From NCBI RefSeq assembly GCF_030272615.1, contig NC_081410.1:118861140-118925139 (forward strand): a stretch of 64,000 bases of DNA. The letters run 5' to 3'. The translations under genes and the position numbers were made by a program. Below, in pieces: positions 46,465 through 57,787 of the stretch. Position 1 is the first letter of the stretch. Every line of letters begins with the position of its first letter. The notes below the pieces were generated by a model. That model saw only the letters and a list, made by a program, of their open reading frames with translations, searched no databases and had not been told where the DNA came from. Source of the DNA: Cryptomeria japonica. Lineage: Eukaryota > Streptophyta > Pinopsida > Cupressales > Cupressaceae.

Positions 46465-47337
46465 CTATCCTTTTACTTTGTTCCTTAACAATTTCAATTT
46501 TTGGACCACACGAAACATGGGAGTACCAATAAATTGAACAATCCACCATTGCTCAACCAAGGCTCTGAAATCCGAATGAAGAGACCACATGATCTCGTAT
46601 CTAAATGGATAAGATCTTCTCTTGGAATCATCATCTGAAGATAAGATAATAGCATTATGGTTCGATCCAAATTTAAGGAGGGAACTTAGGGACAAGGAGT
46701 CAACATCTCTCCAATTACTTGAGACCAAAAATTGATCTAGTTTGACCTGAATGAGGTTTTTTCCTAGTTTTTTGTTAGACCAAGTGAATTTTGAACTAGC
46801 CAAGTAAATATCCATCGGACCCATCAAGGAAATAAAGTCCGCAAGATCATTCACGCTCCCAAAATAGTCTTCAAGGCCACTAGATTTCTCATAAGGGTAC
46901 AAGGGAGAATTGAATTCTCTAGCCAACATCCAAAACTCCACAGAGGAGCTCAAGATATAGGTCACAAAGAGGACCAAAGGCCATCCTGAGGGGATCTCAC
47001 ATTGGGAGCATAAACATTTATGAGGTTCCACTCAAAGTGGAACCTCAATTTTTTCAACTTGACAATGAGACAATTTTTGGTAGAATGAATCAGATTACCT
47101 TTAAAAGAGGTCAGATTCCACAAAGTAGTAATACCCCCAAATGCTCTTTCAACATCACTAACAAGGAATTCAGCCGAAGGCCATAAAGACTTGAGAGTCT
47201 TTTGTAAGATTTCAGATCTCATATTTTATTCCTGTAGCAGGAGAATATCTACTTTTTGGTCCAGTAGAATACATTTCAACATGTTTTGTTTCATAGGGCT
47301 ATTTAAGCCTCTCACGGTCCAAAGATAGAATCTTCAT
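46465..47337 (-). pseudogene. LINE endonuclease (start of ORF2)
   Basis: ATG at 47,335-47,337 begins MKILS, with the continuing frame giving VRGLNSPMKQ and LLLQE followed by a stop where the family has ETK. 46962-47222 and 46465-47031 carry LINVYAPN, LAREFNSPLYPYEKSSG, SKFTWSNKK, VKLDQFLVS and FGSNHNAIIL. The catalytic His motif (family SDH) reads SNH. This is the apurinic/apyrimidinic-type nuclease that nicks target DNA. Confidence 0.82.
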
Positions 47338-47507
47338 TCAAAAACAAGTGTAAAGGAGCTACTCATCCTTGAGTAGTTCAAACATCCCTCCATTAAGGGA
47401 TGTAGGTTACTTTTTCTTTTTCCTGGTTTCCAAGAGGCCATCTAAGTTTCTCTGTCTTCTATTAGCAATCTCTCTTGCTACGTGTTCCTGGAATCTTTCT
47501 GTGATGG

Positions 47508-49039
47508 TCATCCAACTCTATTCTCTCCTCCTACATCAATTTTCTTCTCTTTATTCTTGGCTCTAAATTGAGTCCAATCCAAGTCATCATCTTCTTCATC
47601 AACTAAAGTCTTCCTTGACTTACAAGGTGGGGGAGTAGAAGAAAACCCCAAGATATGTAAGTTTTCTTTCAATTTGACAAAACATGCCACATTTCTCTTT
47701 TAAGAATTCTGATCACATTGTCTAGATTTATGTTATGTTTGTTAGGGTTTAGGCAACTCATTACAGTCTCCATTTCAAATTTCTTTTGAATGACCACATG
47801 AGTAGTTTGGCGAGGAAACATATCAGGGTTGTGATTTAAATCCACAATAATATCCACACCCAAGGATCCCCCACCCTCCAAGTTATCCTTCTAACTGGGT
47901 TGATGAGGGATGTCCATGTTTGGTAGAAGTTTTGACTCAGAGGTCATATTCGGCTCCAAACTAGAAGAAGTTGTTAAATCATCAAGTTGATTTTTCTTAC
48001 CTTTAGCCAAATTACTCTCTATCTCAGTAGCAAATAGGGTAGAAGCAGGTATGGAACTACCATTTATATGGGTGCCATTACCCTTCAACCCCCCATTATA
48101 ATGAACAAAAGGAGAATTAGATATCTGTTATTTTCTAATAGGTTGTTTCTTGCATTTAGAACTGAGATGACCATATATTCTACAAGATTGACAGAAGGCT
48201 TTAGCATTTTCATATTCAATGGGTTGCACCCAGGAACCAAGCCTAGACAAGAGTGTAACTTGAGTCGACACAATAATGTTAATGGCCACATTAACACAAA
48301 TTCTAGCAAAAAAGGAGTCTAGACTTGTATTATGTGATTCTATCCACCGCTAAGTATTTGCCAAAGGAGTCATCAGTCTTTTTAAACACACCCATATTCC
48401 AGAACTCAATGGATAACCCAGGAAGACAGATCCAATTAGGTGAAACCACTCCCAAATCTTTCCAAGGGTCTAGACCAAGTTTCCATTTGCACAGGGATAA
48501 GAAATTATTACGAGCAAAATTCCACAAGCCTTTCATAAGGATCTTAACCAAATCTTCTTGATTGACAAAACTAAAAAGGAAAAGGCCATTTGCCATAACA
48601 TTGATAGACACACTACCTTTAAGCATCCACCTAGTAGTAGCCCATTTCCTAACCTAGTCAATAAAAGGTCAAAAAGCCAAAACTTACCAACAAGAGAGAG
48701 GTTGAGCTCAACAATTGTTGTATTAAGAAGCACATCAGGAGTCTCCACTTGTTGGTCTTTCACAATGCACTCCACCTGGGGAGTCGGTTGCACTGGGGAT
48801 TTACCCATTATAGGGGGGCTTCCCCCTAGCAGTTTGTCCATGAAACTAGTAGGTTCCTCATCTGCAAAAAAGGAGCCAAGATGGTATTGGGATGAGTAAG
48901 GAGGCATGACATTCTCCTCCACCGAAGAGTCAGCTTTCTGAGATTGCCTAGAAGAATCTTCAGGGTTCACATGATTACGGGCCTCGTGAGCTGGGGACTC
49001 TTGCAAGGGGGGCTCCACTGCAATACCCATCGAACACAA
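47508..49039 (-). pseudogene. LINE ORF1 (DUF4283-like, CCHC knuckle)
   Basis: An N-terminal linker lies at 48533-49039. The DUF4283-like RNA-binding core is at 48330-48626 (FSFVNQEDLVKILMKGLWNF, DPWKDLGVVSPNWICLPGL). A CX2CX4HX4C knuckle (CQSCRIYGHLSSKC) is at about 48,147-48,198. A Ser/Lys-rich tail follows to about 47,510. ORF1 proteins coat the LINE RNA. The frame is broken in at least three places. Confidence 0.8.
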
Positions 49040-49088
49040 CGCAGATAGGGAAGCGACAAAAAACCTTAGTAGAGCACAACATAACTCT

Positions 49089-49104
49089 TTCCATACATAA
49101 TGTT
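49089..49104. repeat. Target-site duplication of LINE, 5' side
   Basis: TTCCATACATAATGTT, identical to 40,817-40,832, and so dates the LINE as a full-length or near-full-length insertion. Confidence 0.88.
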
Positions 49105-50449
49105 ACACAATCTATCAAACATATTTTTTTGACATCTTGATTACTAGCATACATACATTACAAAATAAATTTTAAAGTTATGAGGTTGAAATTTAATGTT
49201 TCAAATATTTCCATTATAGATTAAATTACATGTACATATTTTTCAACCATGTCTTGTCTATGTGCCAAATACATAAAAGTACCTAACAAGCAAAGGACAA
49301 TATATAAGTTACATTAAAAAAGTTGATAAAGTAACATTCCAAAAAAAAATGCAATGCTATAGTGAAACCATTATATGTTGTGAATTATGAAAGATATGTT
49401 TTTATGAACTAAATAATATATAATTATACTAAATTGACTTTAAATAAAGAAACGATGACCAATAAAAATTTAATGGCTTCAATTTTGACACAAGCATCAT
49501 CTATTATGAATAGATTAGCATGTTGCAAATCTTCTTTAGACTACTTTCTTCATGTATAAACTTTTGTGAGCCATTCATTTATATCTTCAAGTTTATTTCT
49601 TGAGGATATAGCTCATCAAATAGGTACACTAACCTCTTGCTCATAAAAAACAAGGCATACAGTTGGTACTAAACATGAATAAACCATTATAAATTAATAT
49701 TTTAAGATAAATAAATAAATGATTAAATCAAGATCCATAAATATAATTAACATTATTTTGCTTTGTATTTATTTGTTGAGGATTCAGAATCTATTGCAAT
49801 GTTTGAGTTCTATAATATTTCAATGTCAATTTTCACGTCCATGGTGTTTGGATGTCTATAATAGATGGAATATTATCTATGATGCTATGCATTTTGTATT
49901 AAAAATATTAATTTTCCTCTACATGCTACAAGTTTATTTTTTGCATGTCACCTTCACTTTTTAGGATTGAATGAGGTATATTCTTTTCCATACGTTTGAA
50001 CAATACATCCTTCTTAAATATACAAACATCTATGTTGTTAGTCAATTCATTCAACTAAGGTCCAAGGAACATTGTTCACATATTGTGTCAATCTCCACTC
50101 CAATTAACAATAAGGAATCGATTTATGAGTTACATTCATTTGAAAAACTCAATGCAAATGTACTCCTTGAATCATCAAAAGAGTTATCCCTTCCATAGAA
50201 GATTCATTATTAATAGCATCACAATATCGTCACTCATTGTACCTATTAAATGTAACATTTGGTCTATACATGATCCTTACCTCAAAATGAGATTAATAGC
50301 CCCTTTCTTTTTTGAAACTTCATATTCTTTTCATGTTTTCAAGTTTATTTCTATTTTCATTAGGGCTAAAAGTACACCAATAACTATTTATACATGCATA
50401 AAAAAATATTAATTCATATAATAAAAAATATAAAAAGTGATGTAAGTTT
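49105..50449. other. Non-coding AT-rich spacer
   Basis: The short frames here (for example near 49,719 and 50,083) have no protein-like pattern. No RNA gene was recognised. Confidence 0.5.
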
Positions 50450-50469
50450 AATGATTACATTAAATCTAG

Positions 50470-50737
50470 GGGATGACCCCACAATGTAGCAGTTAGCTAT
50501 GAGCCTCCTACATGAGAGATCTTGGGTTCGAGTCTACTCAAGGCCCATGTGTCCCACACACAGGTAATGGAGAGATAAGGTGATGCCTGGGCATGGAAGA
50601 TAGGACGACACAAGGAGATATAAGGGTGTTATTTCCTAACAAACATGAGGATGAGGCCCCTAAAAAATGTGATCTCATTGGTTCATAGCTCTGATCAAAA
50701 TCGAATGCCACTTCGGCTGTGATTGATAAAAAAATAA
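50470..50737 (+). mobile_element. tRNA-derived SINE with 20-bp target duplication
   Basis: The element starts 'ggatgaccccacaatgtagc', has an A-box-like 'tagcagttagctatgag' and a B-box 'gggttcgagtct', and ends in an A-rich tail 'gataaaaaaataaa'. The flanks 50,450-50,469 and 50,738-50,757 read aatgatt-a/g-cattaaatctag, identical at 19 of 20 positions. The body is 268 bp with no coding capacity. Length, boxes and tail fit a plant Pol III SINE. Confidence 0.85.
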
Positions 50738-51008
50738 AATGATTGCATTAAATCTAGACAAACCTTGAGTACATCTTGGTAGTTTGGTCAATCCAATTTG
50801 TAGATTTGTTATGTCTATATAATTTGAGCACAAATTTTGACTTTGTATAATCCAATAAAGTTTTTCCTTTCACAAAGCTGGCAAGTCTTTCAACAGGGAT
50901 TACAACAAATAAATGTATCTCACCATTATCTTCTCCTAAAGGTTTTCATTTACGGTTGTCAATTCAAGAATAATATATTTAGTTGCAAAGTCTTTCTTGA
51001 TAAGTAAT

Positions 51009-51740
51009 TTCCATCTTCTTTTGGTCATTCTAAATAACACTAAGATGGTTACTAGTATTTCATCCTATTAAAATAATATAGGGACAACTTTCTTATTTTT
51101 TATGACTTGAGTGAAATAGTTCTTCATGTATATGTAGATATAATTTTCTACCAACATAATCATTAGACCTTTCCAAAATACAAGAGCCAGTAAGTAGAAT
51201 CAATCAATTGAGTTTTGACCCACTTTACTTCAATGATGTTCACACTTTTCTTTGAGCTTCAAAATAATATAAGAATAGTTTGACCGACCTATTGCAAGAG
51301 AGTTTTTAAGTTAAATCTTACACTGCTATTTTAAAGCTACCCTTGATTGGGAACCCCAAATTATTAAGGAAAAATTATAACGAAGAAATTTACCAAGAAA
51401 AAATTTGCAACTACAACATTGTTTTAGTTGTAGTAGACAGAACAGATATTTTGCAATGTATCATTGGGATGAACGTGCAAATTCTCACCTATTGCATCCT
51501 TGCATGTCTATTGGATAATCACTTGCCACCCTACTTGTACATATTTGGAGAGATGGTGCATTATGGTAGTGGATATAGTGAAATTCCTTTGACTTCTCAT
51601 CTAATATGCTCCATTATCCCAATCTATGATGAGTAAAAAAATACTACATGTTATAGTAGAGAAACGATAGATGTAACACAAAAAAATTAGATAGTGTAAA
51701 TGTTGTGTCTCCTTGAGAGGCAAATTCCTAAACTTAATCA
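51009..51740. repeat. Left flank of transporter duplication, copy 2
   Basis: 51,009-51,150 matches the window start (1-155), and 51,280-51,740 matches 29,876-30,180. The frame at 51343-51636 falls in this non-coding flank and is not conserved in copy 1, so it is not called. Confidence 0.75.
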
Positions 51741-52199
51741 AGTATTGTGCAAGTAGAACATCTCTACAATTCAAAATAAAAGTTGAGAAGTGTTTTGAAT
51801 ATGAAAATAAAAATAGATGAAAATAGAAGTCCAAAAGTTTTGATAAGAGATGGGGGTTTAGAAAGTGGCATAAACAAGCAGTAAGAATTTGTGAATGGAT
51901 AATAAAAGAAAGGCAATGACAGTTATCTCATAATTATGATAGGATGGTCATCACCAGTGTATCGAAAAAATTTCATAAGTAATATCCTAAATTTCACCCT
52001 TCGAATAATAGTTATAAACATGGAATTTTCTAACATGGAATTTTCTAACACAGTATTACACACTAAAATAACAATAATATACTACCTATTTTACTACCAT
52101 CTATAATGATGAAGACTCAAACATTTACTTTATTAAATAAAGTGTAATTCTTTACATTTACCATTACTATTTTATAATAGAAATAAAAAATCAATAAAA

Positions 52200-52500
52200 A
52201 AAACTAATCATAGTGCACCTTAATCTATGCAAAGTCCCTGTCGCATAGCTTAGCACTCATTTACTTAGTACGAAAATGAGAGAGGAAAATAGAGCCGCTT
52301 TTGAGATATTCGCATTTATCATGGAAAAGAGTATATGTTGAGAATATCTTGTCTTGTTTAAATCGTAGGTTTTCTTTTATTCTCGGTAGGTGATATGCTG
52401 AGAATGCCTTGTTTGAATCGAAGTTTTAGATAGGAGTAGTTATATACTCTGGATATGCCCTTAGAACGTAGGCGCCCTACCTTATTTTATCCTTTGTGTT
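52200..52500. repeat. Duplicated upstream segment of NPF copy 2
   Basis: 'tctatgcaaag-ccctgtcgcatagcttagca-tcatttac' matches 31,005-31,065 upstream of copy 1, followed by 'tgagatatt-gcattt' and 'ttgagaat-tcttgt-t-aaatcgta' in both. This extends the duplication upstream of the promoter. Confidence 0.75.
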
Positions 52501-52740
52501 TTTCCTTGTTGCATAATGTCTTTTCTAAATTCACATAAGATGCGTTTGTCTTCGCCCTTTAACAAAGTATGTCTCTTTATCTATCTACTTGTCATGGGAT
52601 ATCTATGGGAATGTGAATGGGAATGTGCTTTTAGTCAAAACAATTGTCAATGTCAATGGATCTTTGGTCTACTGGTAAAGTTAAATGACTCTAAATGAGC
52701 TCACAAAGGATCAATCCAAATGAGCCCACTAAGGATCAAG

Positions 52741-53524
52741 TCTTATTGAGCGCAAAGCTATGACATCATAAGGGATGAGGTCGGGATCGTGGGAAGTTAG
52801 ATTCGATCAGAGTATGGAATGAATCTTTTCTCAAGTCTTATTGAGCACAAAGCTATGACATCATAAGGGATGAGGTCGGGATCGTGGGAAGTTAGATTCG
52901 ATCAGAGTATGGAATGAATGTTTTCTCAAGTCTTATTGAACGCAAAGCTATGACATCATAAGGGATGAGGTCGGGAGCGCAAAGCTATGACATCATAAGG
53001 GATGAGGCCGGGATCGTGGGAAGTTAGATTCGATCAGAGTATGGAATGAATGTTTTCTCAAGTCTTATTGAGCGCAAAGCTATGACATCATAAGGGATGA
53101 GGCCGGGATCGTGGGAAGTTAGATTTGATTAGAGTATGGAATGAATGTTTTCTCAAGTCTTATTGAGCGCAAAGCTATGACATCATAAGGGATGAGGCCG
53201 GGATTGTGGGAAGTTAGATTCGATCAGAGTATGGAATGAATGTTTTCTCAAGTCTTATTGAGCGCAAAGCTATGACATCATAAGGGATGAGGTCGGGATC
53301 ATGGGAAGTTAGATTCGATCAGAGTATGGAATGAATGTTTTCTCAAGTCTTATTGAGCGCAAAGCTATGACATCATAAGAGATGAGGTCGGGATCGTGGG
53401 AAGTTAGATTCGATCAGAGTATGGAATGAATGTTTTCTCAAGTCTTATTGAATGCAAAGCTATGACATCATAAGGGATGAGGTCGGGATCATGGGAAGTT
53501 AGATTTGATCAGTATGGAATGAAT
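52741..53524. repeat. 95-bp minisatellite, eight units
   Basis: Units start at 52741, 52836, 52931, 53063, 53158, 53253, 53348 and 53443, so the period is exactly 95 bp, except that the third unit has a 37-bp internal re-duplication (around 'gagcgcaaagctatgacatc'). The last unit is partial. Units differ at only a few positions, so the array is young or homogenised. It lies about 500 bases upstream of the copy 2 TATA box and is absent from copy 1. Confidence 0.95.
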
Positions 53525-54027
53525 GATATAATACCCAAATTTTCAAATACTTTCAACAATTGAGTTTCTAGAAGTATATGGTGATATTACATCCTTTCCT
53601 ATCACCTCTAGACTCTCTCGAGCAAGTTGATATAACTCAAGTCATAATCCTCATTAGAACCTCTATTTATAGACATTTTACATCGTTTTTGGAGATCTTA
53701 TTTTTTGAATATTTAAGACCATTAAAGACGTAATTCTCTTCTTTGATAACAATGCTTCATAATTGATAAGAAATTTTATTTCATTAATAATTATATTATA
53801 CTAATTAAAAATTAAGTGAAAATAACTCATTTACTTAAGATAATATGCATAATAACCAACCTCGGCAGGCACTAAAAAAGAAAACAACTGAAAATAATAT
53901 TAATAAGCTTTTTTATGGTGTAAACTAAATCTCCCATCGAAATGATTAACCACTTCCCATACTTAATCTAAAAGACAATTCCAAGATATTCCCATACTAT
54001 ATATACTATGCAGCTGTCATGATACTG

Positions 54028-54035
54028 TATAAATA
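54028..54035 (+). promoter_or_regulatory. TATA box of second NPF gene
   Basis: TATAAATA sits in the same conserved context as in copy 1, 334 bases before the ATG. The longer leader reflects about 95 extra bases near 54,145-54,240. Confidence 0.65.
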
Positions 54036-54361
54036 TGATTCCTCACACCCTGCTGAGGAGAAAATGATTTTGTATTTAGTTTTATGTTTAAAATAGCTAT
54101 AGTAATTTGAGATTTAAAATTACAGAAGCTAAAAGTTTTGATAGCCTTCTATAATTTAGTCATGCCATTAACCACATTCAGAACTTGTAAGATCAATGAT
54201 AGTTGCACAGTACATTCAGCAGAGATAAGTTCCAAATTATGGGTTTTGTTTTGCTGTCCCTCACAGTTCAATTAAGTCTGTAGGCTCATGAATACAAGTC
54301 TAAAAACAATCTCTCTATAGCCAGCAAGAGGATTTGCCCTGCTCAATTGGTAGTTGACCCA

Positions 54362-57300
54362 ATGGAGAAACCAGTGCAGTTGTCCTCCCCATTGAAACTG
54401 AAGGAAGAGTTATGTTCAAGAACACAGGATTCTCCTGTGTCAAAGAAACAGACTTATAAGGGTGGATGGAAAATTATGCCCTTTATTGTAGGTGGGAAAT
54501 CAGAACATAAGATTTCTTAATGCCTTTTCTTTTAATTTTATTAAGATTGAAAAGGTGTAAAATGAATGTTAGTAGATTTTCATAATTCATGAGACTGTCT
54601 GTAGTTGTTTTTAGATTCAATTGTGTGAGTGTTTTTCATCAACATTTCAGATCTGATCCATCGTCATCATGACATCTGTTGTGTGAGTGTTTTTTGCGTC
54701 AATGTTTTGGATACATGATGATGGATCAGAGAGTGTAATCAAGAACGTTGATGCAAAAAATACTCACTTAATTGAATCCAGAAGCAACAACAGACAGGTG
54801 TAAAATGAATTTCAAGACCCAAATTAGATGTATAAATTTATTTCAGAATACAAACCAGGCACTATAATTGGAGGATGATCATTATGGTGTTATAACTTGG
54901 CAGGAAATGAGAGCTGTGCAAATCTTGCAGTATTCAGCTTATATGCTAACCTGCCGGTGTTGTTGATCAGTCAATACAAGATGGATTTGGTTGCAGCTGC
55001 ACAAATTTCAATCCTTTGGGGAGGGATAAACTTGATAGCACCCATTGCTGGTGCTGTTGTAGCAGATTCTTATCTTGGAAGGTTTTGGACAATCCTTTTT
55101 GCCTCATTCTCCTACATACTGGTACACAAACTGTAACTTTCCCATTATTACAAGTGAATTCTATAGTTTGTATTATTTTTAAACACTAAAATGATTAAAT
55201 TCTTTGGGGTCTGTAATCTTGCCATTAGGTCAACTCTTCTATTTGAGGAAAAATGGATTCATAGGTTTATGGTAGTAGGAACTTTTCTTCAAAATGTTGA
55301 AAAAAGCTTCTCATAGAAGTGGTTGATGCAGGCATTGCTACTTGTGACAGTGGAATCTGTATTTATAGATCAAATAAGGGGAACTGGATATGACCTGGCA
55401 TTGCTTTATATATTTCTGACACTAATGGTTGTGGGCTCAAGTGGGGTGAAGTCATCTTCCATAGCCTTTGGTGCCGAGCAATTTGACAGCAATGATGAGG
55501 AGGATAGGAAAAATCAGCAAAGCTTCTTCAATTGGTATTATTGTGCATTTACTGTTTCTGTCATGCTGGGCATGACCTTTGTTGTTTATATACAAACTAA
55601 TGTCAGCTGGAGATGCGGATTCAGTCTGGCTACTATACTCATGACTATATCCACTGTCATTTTTGGTCTTGGATCAAAGTATTATGTCATGGTCAGTCCA
55701 CAAGGCAGTGCCTTCACCGCCTATGTTCAAGTGATCGTTGCATCTATTAGTAACAGAAACTTGGTTTTGCCTTCTGATCCAAGAGAACTATACGATGTGC
55801 CTTTGGATAAAGTAAAAGCTGATTTGAAGCTCTCTTCAACAGACCGCTTCAAGTATGTAATTCCTTACAATAATGATTTTTTCATGGATAAGTTAAAGAT
55901 TCAAATTTAAGACCTTTCATTTGTCGTTACAGTGTTGTTTGCTTGTGGTTTATTACGGAACACTTTTCTTTAAGTCACTCTACAGAATGCTCGCTATGTG
56001 TTGAGCTTTTCATGAACCAACTAAGACTCAAACTTAAGATCTTCAATTTATTGCTGGAATGCTCCATAACTGAACTACTAGCCCCCTAAGAACCAGCTCA
56101 TCTTTGGTCTAGGTATTGTTTATTACCAAAAATATTCACAAAAAAATATTCTAAACAATTTTTATTCAAAAACAATTCTAAAAAGCATCTCTATGACTAG
56201 CCCATTATCTATCCAAATGTGACTTAATTCCAACAGTGTTTCATGAATCAGCTAAAGAAACTCGAACTTAAGACCTTCTATTTGTCGTTACAGTGTTCTA
56301 CCACTGAACTATGATTCCCTTTGAGACCGACCCACTTTCGGTTAGGTTGTGGTTTATAACTGAACACCCCCAAGCCACTCTACAGAATTCTCATGGCTTC
56401 TAGTTTGGCCTGGTTTTGATATCATATTGAGTTGTGTGAACCAGCTAAGACTTACACCTACGACCTTCGATTTGTTGGTGGAATGTTTTACCAGTGAGTT
56501 ATTGGCCTCTTTAGCCAGTCTTAAATCTCACACACTAAGCAACATATTAAGCCTAGACAATGTCAGTCAACTCTAAGTATTTAACACTATTAAGCCTAAA
56601 AATCAAAGCTTAATGTGTGATTTAAACCGTTCGAACTCTTTAAGACCTCCTGTTTTTTACCATACACTACTAATGCATGATTCATTTTCAATGTAAAATA
56701 AATTAAAAATCTGAAGTTAAAGCAAATGTTTGGTTTTATCGAAGACAGATAAGATCCCATATACATGATTGCTTAACATAAGATGACTTTCAAATTTAAA
56801 ATACATGATTGCTTAACATAAGATGACTTTCAAATTTAAATATTCAAATTGTTGTAATTAGTTATATAAAGACAAAGACGCTCCAATCAATTTCCGTAGG
56901 AAATATTGAAGTAGAGAAGTTGTTTCTGATCCTGCAGGTTTCTGAACAAGGCGGCCATAATCAGTAAAGAAGATGATAACGACCATGGCTCCACACCCAA
57001 TCCATGGAAGCTCTGCCCAGTTCAGAAAGTGGAAGAACTCAAGTTAGTTATAAGAATATTACCCATCTGGAGTGCAGGAATACCAGCGGCCATCATCTTG
57101 CTGGGCAGCGCTAGCACTTACATGATATACCAGGCAAAGCTCATGCACAGAAAACTGGGCACCCATTTCGAAATACCAGAAGCCTCCATGGCCGTCTTCA
57201 CCTTTTTAACCATATCCATTTGGTTGCCCATCTATGACAAACTCATAATACCATTTGTCCGTCGCTTAACAAAGAGAAGCCGAGGTGTTGACTTTATTGA

Positions 57301-57787
57301 AAGGATCGGAACAGGCCATGTCATCTGTGTGCTCACCATGATGGTAGCAGCACTGGTAGAAATTAAGCGTAAAAACAGCAGAGAGCCCATCTCTGTGTTT
57401 TGGCTTGTGCCACAGTATTGTCTATCAGGCCTGGCTGAGTCATTTTACGCCATTGGTATGATTGAATTCTTGTATGTTCAGTTTCCCCAGAGCATGAGAA
57501 GTACGGCTGTGGCATTGCACTGGTGTGGCATGGGTGTGGGTTTGTTACTCAGCAGTGTTGTTATTACAGTGGTGCATAATGCCACTGGTGGGAACAGAAG
57601 AAATGCTTGGCTGGGCCAAAACCTGAATGAGGGCCGCCTCGAGTATTTTTATTGGTTTTTTGCAGGCCTTGGTCTGGTTAATTTTTGTTATTTTCTTCTT
57701 TGTTCAAGGCTGGTGAGAAAGCCCCGGAGCTGCAGCAATGATTCTGATCAACAGAAGGAAAATAAACAAGTCAGGGTGTCTGTTTAA
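54362..57787 (+). CDS. NRT1/PTR-family (NPF) transporter, copy 2
   Basis: Exons 54362-54491, 54904-55121, 55332-55852 and 56938-57787, all with GT-AG introns, give 572 residues. Exons 1-3 match copy 1 in length to the base; exon 4 is 6 bases longer, in the hydrophilic C-terminus. The start is fixed by an in-frame stop upstream. The NPF marks of copy 1 recur (GGWKIMPFIVGNE, FFNWYYCAF, SPQGSAFTAYVQVIVAS, FKFLNKAAI, FEIPEASMAVFTFL, FPQSMRSTAVAL). Helix 1 again lacks ExxE[K/R] (E-S-C-A-N). Differences include SLYANLPVLLISQYK against SLSANLAVFLIKEYK in helix 1-2 and changes near SFYAIG. Shorter introns make this gene 3.4 kb against 5.3 kb. Both copies look functional. Confidence 0.93.
54586..54800. 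mobile_element. Hairpin MITE in intron 1 of NPF copy 2
   Basis: 'catgagactgtctgtagttg' and 'tttttcatcaacatttcaga' face the inverted 'gttgatgcaaaaaatactca' and 'gaagcaacaacagacag'. This is the same family and same intron as the array in copy 1, but a single, partly scrambled unit. The insertion therefore predates the gene duplication and was amplified only in copy 1. Confidence 0.7.
55960..56520 (-). repeat. tRNA-derived SINE-like repeats in intron 3 of NPF copy 2
   Basis: Three units carry 'ctccataactgaactact', 'ctaccactgaactatgat' and 'taccagtgagttattgg', with 'aactcgaacttaagacc' B-box complements. They are related to the seven or so units in copy 1 intron 3. Confidence 0.55.
56759..56850. 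repeat. Tandem doublet of about 45 bp
   Basis: 'atacatgattgcttaacata' plus 'agatgactttcaaatttaaa' occurs twice in succession near the end of intron 3. Confidence 0.85.

Larger units (their letters stand above)
40833..49088 (-). mobile_element. L1-type LINE with long 3' region
   Basis: The element is 8,256 bp on the minus strand, enclosed by a perfect 16-bp target-site duplication. The order from 49,088 downward is ORF1 (DUF4283-like plus zinc knuckle), ORF2 (apurinic-type endonuclease, reverse transcriptase, zf-RVT-like region, RNase H), about 2.2 kb with further coding-like frames, then a short A-tail. The RNase H domain and ORF1 type are typical of plant L1 elements. Many stops and frameshifts make it immobile. 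It lies between the two NPF copies. Confidence 0.88.

Noticed and set aside
48068-48899. Plus-strand frames across LINE ORF1
   Set aside because: The minus strand here has the DUF4283-like core and zinc knuckle; the plus frames are antisense shadows.
51343-51636. 97-codon frame upstream of NPF copy 2
   Set aside because: It spans the duplicated flank and a copy-specific insert. The aligned part of copy 1 is not open, and no family pattern is seen.
52741-53524. Possible CRISPR-like array
   Set aside because: Units are continuous 95-bp tandem copies without unique spacers, in a plant nuclear context. It is a minisatellite.
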